Source of the DNA: Scleromitrula shiraiana
Lineage: Eukaryota; Ascomycota; Leotiomycetes; Helotiales; Sclerotiniaceae
Assembly: GCA_028455995.1 (NCBI GenBank)
Contig: JABELC010000004.1
Coordinates: 1 to 64,000, forward strand
Direction of reading: 5' to 3'
DNA length: 64,000 bases
Both the position numbers and the translations under genes were made by a program. Within the stretch, counting starts at the first letter, position 1; each line of letters opens with the position of its first letter. This document shows positions 59,431 through 64,000 of this stretch, piece by piece. The notes under the pieces are model-generated. The model had not been told where the DNA came from, ran no database searches, and saw only the letters and a list, made by a program, of their open reading frames with translations.

Positions 59431-61553
59431 ATGTATCATTTAAATTATATATTATTTCTCAATTTAATGATTTTACCATCAATTGCTAACAATCTACTTT
59501 CCTAGGAATCCTCCAAACCCCCCAATCCCTCCCAATCCACCTGCTGCTCCAGGATCAGCATTAAGAAGATCAATTCGTGGACCGTATGTCTATTACTCAC
59601 CCCCAAAATCATACAAATATAAATTGTTAATCTGCTTATAGTCAATCTGCATTGACCGATTTCCTTGCTGTAAGAATCCCCAACCTACCCAAATCTCCAA
59701 ATATAACTACTAACTTTCATACCAGTCTCATAATATCAATGCCAATCAAATTCGTCAGGATGCAGATGCTCGTAGAGCTGCTGCACTGGCTTCACAACAA
59801 GCAGCAGAACAAGCAGAAGAGCAAGAGGAAGATACTGCACCAGTACCTACAGCCGGTCCATCAACTCGTCGTCGAAATGAATCCGAAGCACAAAAGAATA
59901 AGAGGAAGAAGGAAGAACAGGTATTATGGACACCCCCGTATCTGCAATCCAAATCTAACAACTCCATAGAAAGCTATTGCAAAAATCAAGGCCTCCAAAC
60001 AATTTCAACGTCGAAGAGCATATGCCTCAGATGATGAAATGACGGATGAAGATGAAGCAGCCCTTGCTATGTTTAACGAAAAAATGGCACCTTTGCCAGA
60101 TCAAATCGAGAACTGCAAAGAATGCGATAAGAGGTTCACAGTTACAGCATATAGTCGAGCCGGTCCAGATGGTGGTTTACTTTGTCCAAAATGTACAATG
60201 GAACTTAATAAGGAAGAAGGAAGAGCTAAAAAGAAGAGGAGAACCCAGAATGGTGCACAGAGAAGAAAGATTCAAAGTAACCTTCTTGATGGTGTTTATC
60301 CTGGGGCAAAAGATTTGATGACACTGTGCATTGAGACTTTAGCAAAGAATGTCGAGTTGGCAGAGGATTTTGGAGATCTTCCTGAAGCTTTGGTTGATAG
60401 ATTGGCTGCAATACTTTCGAAGAAGAGACTTACACGACCTAACACTTTGGACTTATTTCTTCAGTCAGGAAGAGAATCAGTTTCCATTTTCGAGGGTGCT
60501 TATCTTTCACCTGATGATTACATTCGAGTCTTTCAAGTTGTCCCTACCGTTAAAAGATTACGAATTCGAAATGGTGTTCAGTTTAAGAACAAAGTCATGG
60601 ATCATTTATTGGCAACGACTGTCAAGCTGGAGAGTCTCAGTTTACATGGTTCAAATCTCATCGATGATGAAAGATGGAATACATTTTTCCTAGAGAAGGG
60701 ATCTCATTTGAAAGCATTTAAACTTTATTATACCGATGGTCATTTCGGAGATGAACAAATCGAAACTCTCGCAAAGAACTGCCCAGATTTGAAACGATTG
60801 AAAATCTCTCACAACCAAAAAGTCACCGACGCTGGTTTATACCATATATCCAACATTTCCAAACTCGAACATCTCACCCTTGAAATCACTCACCCCACCA
60901 TACAAACCACCTCCAAACCCTACATTTCAATCCTCAACACCATCGGTCCCCAACTACGCACCCTCTCCCTATCACAAGTCCAGGAAATCGATGATTCAGT
61001 CCTGCACGCCATCCACGACAATTGTCAAAATATACAAAAACTCCGCATCACCGATAATAGCTACCTAACCGATGAAGGATTTACATACCTCTTCACAAAT
61101 TGGTATAACCCCCCATTAACCTACATCGATTTTCAGAAGAATCGCCACATGGATGCATCCATTCCCCGCGAAAACCCCGATAACATAGGTCTCTGCTCCC
61201 AAGGTTTCGAATCCCTAATGGCTCATTCCGGATTAACCTTGCGTTTCCTAGATATAAACTCCTGTCGCCACATCTCCCTCTCCTCATTCGAAAGAGTATT
61301 CGATTTCGAGAGTGGAAAAAAATACCCAGAGTTAAAAGAACTAAATGTTAGTTTTTGTCAGGAGGTTAACGATTTAGTGGTTGGTAGGATCTTTAGGGCT
61401 TGTGTGAATTTGAAAAAGTTGATTGTTTTTGGGTGTTTTAAAGTTAGGGATGTTAGGGTTCCGAGGGGGAGGATACTCATTGGGATGCCAAATGCGGTGG
61501 GGATGCAGATTGAGGGGACGGGGGAAGATGGGACGGGGGCTTGTGCTTGGTAG
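59431..61553 (+). CDS. RAD7: DNA repair LRR protein Rad7
   Basis: Lesion-recognition partner of Rad16 (yeast NEF4 complex, also part of a Cul3/Elc1 ubiquitin ligase). The model is join(59431..59432, 59506..59583, 59642..59669, 59726..59920, 59970..61553), 628 aa, all phases closed. The start codon itself appears split: AT at 59431-59432 joins G at 59506. GTATCA at 59433 is the only GT in the 100 bp before the acceptor, and an in-frame TAG lies just upstream. The N-terminus MNPPNPPIPPNPPAAPG runs into the Rad7 signature IRGPQSALTDFLASHNINANQIR. A zinc-ribbon-like CxxC pair follows (Cys150/153 in NCKECD, Cys173/176 in LLCPKC), then about ten leucine-rich repeats (LKRLKISHNQKVTDAGL, LRFLDINSCRHISLSSF, LKELNVSFCQEVNDLVV). 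Yeast Rad7 is shorter. Confidence 0.95.
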
Positions 61554-63538
61554 GTTGGGAGGAGAGGGTTACAAGGGGAAAGGGTGGAATGGGAATAGGA
61601 ATGGGAATGACATTAGGGAACAATATTGGGGGAGTTGGCCTTGGCTGGTTTGGTTTCCTTTGGTTTGGTTTGGCTTGGTCTAATTTACACGGGATAGATG
61701 GACTAGTCTCACCTCCCTAGATCCAGTCATGATGATATAAACATGTAAGAAAAAGTATCAGCAATAACTTGAACATACAACAGGATAATCCCAATAGGAG
61801 GGAAGATACGAATCTCAACCAAATACTTACTTCAAGTTATCTTCGTACATCAAACATATTCCATATATTCCACACCACTAGACCAGACAGAAAATCCTAG
61901 TTAAAAACCGTGACAAAACTTAAATGGATCTCGATGGTATTATATTATATTATATTATACTAGTATTATATTATATCGTCTTCCTCGCTAATATATATCG
62001 AATATCCGTTCTGAGAATAGCTATTGTCAGTGTGACTCGGATGTTGTTTTCGTATATTCATGCCAGTGGGGATATTTGCTAGTGTGTAAATAATAGATTT
62101 GATTTAGATATTTAATTGTATTTTGGATTGGTTTATTTTGGATTGGTTTATTTTGGGTTGGTTTAGTGTGGGTTTTACTAGTAGATAGTAATATAGATAT
62201 TCAAATGGGTTTGAATTAATGCGGTTGTAGATAGTAGATATCTGGATAGAGAACAGATGTTCAAATAATTTTGAATTATTTCTTCCCTTCCCTTCCCTTC
62301 CCTTCCCTGACATCATTCCCTGCCATCATCATCATCATCAAATAATTAATAAGCCTCGAGAGAAGAAGAAGAAATGAAACCCATTATATGACTCATGCTT
62401 CTTCGCTCCTTGGTAATGAATAATGTTAATTGAACAATGCTCGTGCATTCAATTTGTTAAGATGTGGTAGCTTGGTGGTGATGATACTGAGCACTTGATT
62501 GTACGCTTTGTGGTTGTGATGGCTATGGCTGTGATAATCGTTGGTGTTTATTTAAGAAGGGGTCGATATAGAGCTTACGTGTTTCTCTCTCTCTATTCAA
62601 GAGAAGGGTGAGGTTAGCGAGAACTGGTTAGGGGATTTTTATATACTCATTTATTTCCGCCGTGGTTACTCTATTTGGGTCGAGGTTTGGATACTTCATG
62701 TTGGTCATGGTAGGGATGATGCGGAGGGAATGCTGACTTCACTGGTAGAGAGACGTTTTGTATCACTTAGTATGCGAATTGAGAGTCATAAAAGAAAGGA
62801 GAATGATACATGGAATAGGTGGTCACTGGGAGCCGATAATCTCGCGAACGTAGTTGATGGGCCCATTGGGACCGATTCTTGGGTTATTGAATATCCCGGA
62901 ATTTTTGAAATGGCAGTTTGATAGTGTTACACCAAGACTCTGGTTATTCAAAATACTTTTCGAATATAGTGGGTAACAAAAGAAGTGGCTGTTTGGTCTT
63001 AAAAAAAATGGAGGGGGAGTCCTATGTATGAGCGCAGTTTCTGACCAAAGGTCCTTCTCAGAAGAAAGTCGATCTGACTCGACGACTTCTTTCCAACCCG
63101 GCGGTGGATATTTCTAGTACTATCTGACAACGACTGTGAGTCGTATGGAAATCCATCGAACAATGATTATATGAGGCTCATGATTTATCTATATCATAAT
63201 TTTGAAGCAATATATTCCAGCTATGTCTCTATTTATTAGTATTCATGACTACCAACTCAACCATCCCACTCATATGCTCTGATCATGGATTAGTTCAGTC
63301 ATTCACTCGAATATTAATTCTACGGCTGGCCAGTCTCTTTCACATACTAGACGTCTTAGCCTTACAAAGCAAAACTTAGAAAACACATTATCTCGTACAG
63401 ATCAACCAAGCCATACTATTTAATCTGTACTCAGCTCAGATACATATCTTCGAATTGGCAGAGTTAATCACTGAACAAATACTTGAGCTTAAACTTCCTA
63501 TTACAGATTCGCAGATAAAGAATTCTTTACCTATAGCT
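61554..63538. other. Intergenic region with short tandem repeats
   Basis: About 2 kb. Contains TTTTGGATTGGTTTA-type 15-bp repeats (62121-62165), (CCCTT)n (62281-62308), TATTATATTA repeats (61940-61975) and TTTGGTTTCC repeats (61645-61680). ORFs here are low-complexity artefacts. The last 100 bp before 63539 form the leader of the histidine phosphatase gene. Confidence 0.45.
62121..62165 (+). repeat. 15-bp tandem repeat, three copies
   Basis: TTTTGGATTGGTTTA at 62121-62135 and 62136-62150 and a one-base variant (GGGTTGG) at 62151-62165. Confidence 0.85.
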
Positions 63539-64000
63539 ATGAAGTATTCTTCAGAAAAGACTTTACCGAGTCAACCTGTTTTGTCCTCTTCAAAAAGAAC
63601 TCCACCGATTCAACCTAGTTTGTCCTCTTTGGGGAAGACTGCACCGGTCAAAGCTATAGAATCCTCTCCAAAAAAGGCTTTACCAATTCAAGGTATAAAA
63701 TCCTCTCCAGTGAAGACTTCACCAGTTCTAGCCAAGGATGTAAAAGCACCGAATGTAATTTTTCATTTTATCAGACATGCGCAGGTAAGTTCTAATACTG
63801 CCCACTATTGAGAACGAAACAGAAATCAACAAGCAATCATTAACAACTTTCTTAGGCCTACAATAATGTCCGAGGACTTATAAACGCCAAACAAATCGTC
63901 GATCCACCACTCACAGCCCAAGGAATTGTCCAATGTGCGCTACTGAAGGAAATCTTTCCGGCTAGCAGGAAAATTGATTTGATCCTATGCTCACCACTCC
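63539..64000 (+). CDS. Histidine phosphatase (phosphoglycerate-mutase-like) family protein, 3' end cut
   Basis: Partial gene leaving the right edge. Exon 1 is 63539-63784 and exon 2 starts at 63856, phase 0. The first in-frame ATG (MKYSSEKTLPSQPVL) is used; the frame is open upstream to a TTG only. About 70 N-terminal residues are five imperfect 13-residue repeats of the form SSxKxTxPIQP (SSEKTLPSQPVL, SSSKRTPPIQPSL, SSLGKTAPVKAIE, SSPKKALPIQGIK, SSPVKTSPVLAKD). The catalytic core then opens with VIFHFIRHAQAYNN, in which the RHG/RHA arginine-histidine pair is the phosphate-accepting site. It is followed by GLINAKQIVDPPLTAQGIVQ and IDLILCSPL, matching fungal PGM-like phosphatases. The substrate is unknown. 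Confidence 0.82.

Overview
The window is nuclear DNA of a filamentous ascomycete. The genes carry short introns (about 50-75 nt) with GT/AG ends and CTAAC-like branch sites. Intergenic DNA is AT-rich with many microsatellites, and the proteome is typically fungal (Rad7, Rad16, Ytm1, Utp13, PTH11-like receptor, QutD-like permease, NACHT-ankyrin). Overall gene style and base composition suggest a leotiomycete such as Botrytis or Sclerotinia. That placement is inference, not a database result.

Layout, left to right. 1-11.3 kb holds housekeeping genes: a partial unknown protein (-), the SSU-processome WD40 protein Utp13 (+), a membrane-anchored M19 dipeptidase (-), and an F-BAR/DEP/RhoGAP protein of the Rgd2 type (+). 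12.1-16 kb is a small secretome patch: two tandem paralogues encoding short cysteine-rich secreted proteins (the second looks decayed) and a secreted L-asparaginase (-). About 16-20 kb is a gene-free AT-rich island, packed between about 17.4 and 19.3 kb with ACTAGT-centred palindromes. 20-25 kb holds a rhodopsin-fold seven-helix receptor (-) and a secreted protein with duplicated cysteine modules (-). 27.6-29.5 kb is a quinate/sugar MFS transporter with CreA-like sites upstream. 30.3-34.6 kb is a divergent pair of unrecognised genes, one with a glycine-rich hydrophobic hairpin. 36.5-42.6 kb holds an aquaporin, Ytm1 and an amino-acid permease. 43.4-45.8 kb is a NACHT-ankyrin (NLR-like) pseudogene. 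46-61.6 kb returns to core genes: an M16 metalloprotease, a ZW10/Dsl1 tether subunit, and RAD16 and RAD7 head to head. The window ends inside a histidine-phosphatase gene.

Functional links. RAD16 and RAD7 encode the two partners of the global-genome nucleotide-excision-repair complex and share one upstream region. Utp13 and Ytm1 both act in ribosome assembly. The dipeptidase, asparaginase, amino-acid permease and quinate/sugar transporter fit extracellular nutrient scavenging. The secreted cysteine-rich proteins, PTH11-like receptor and NLR relic are accessory, environment- or host-facing genes.

Exon boundaries were deduced by eye from splice signals and reading phase. Where exon lists are given, the phases close without internal stops. 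Intergenic stretches over 300 bases are described individually.
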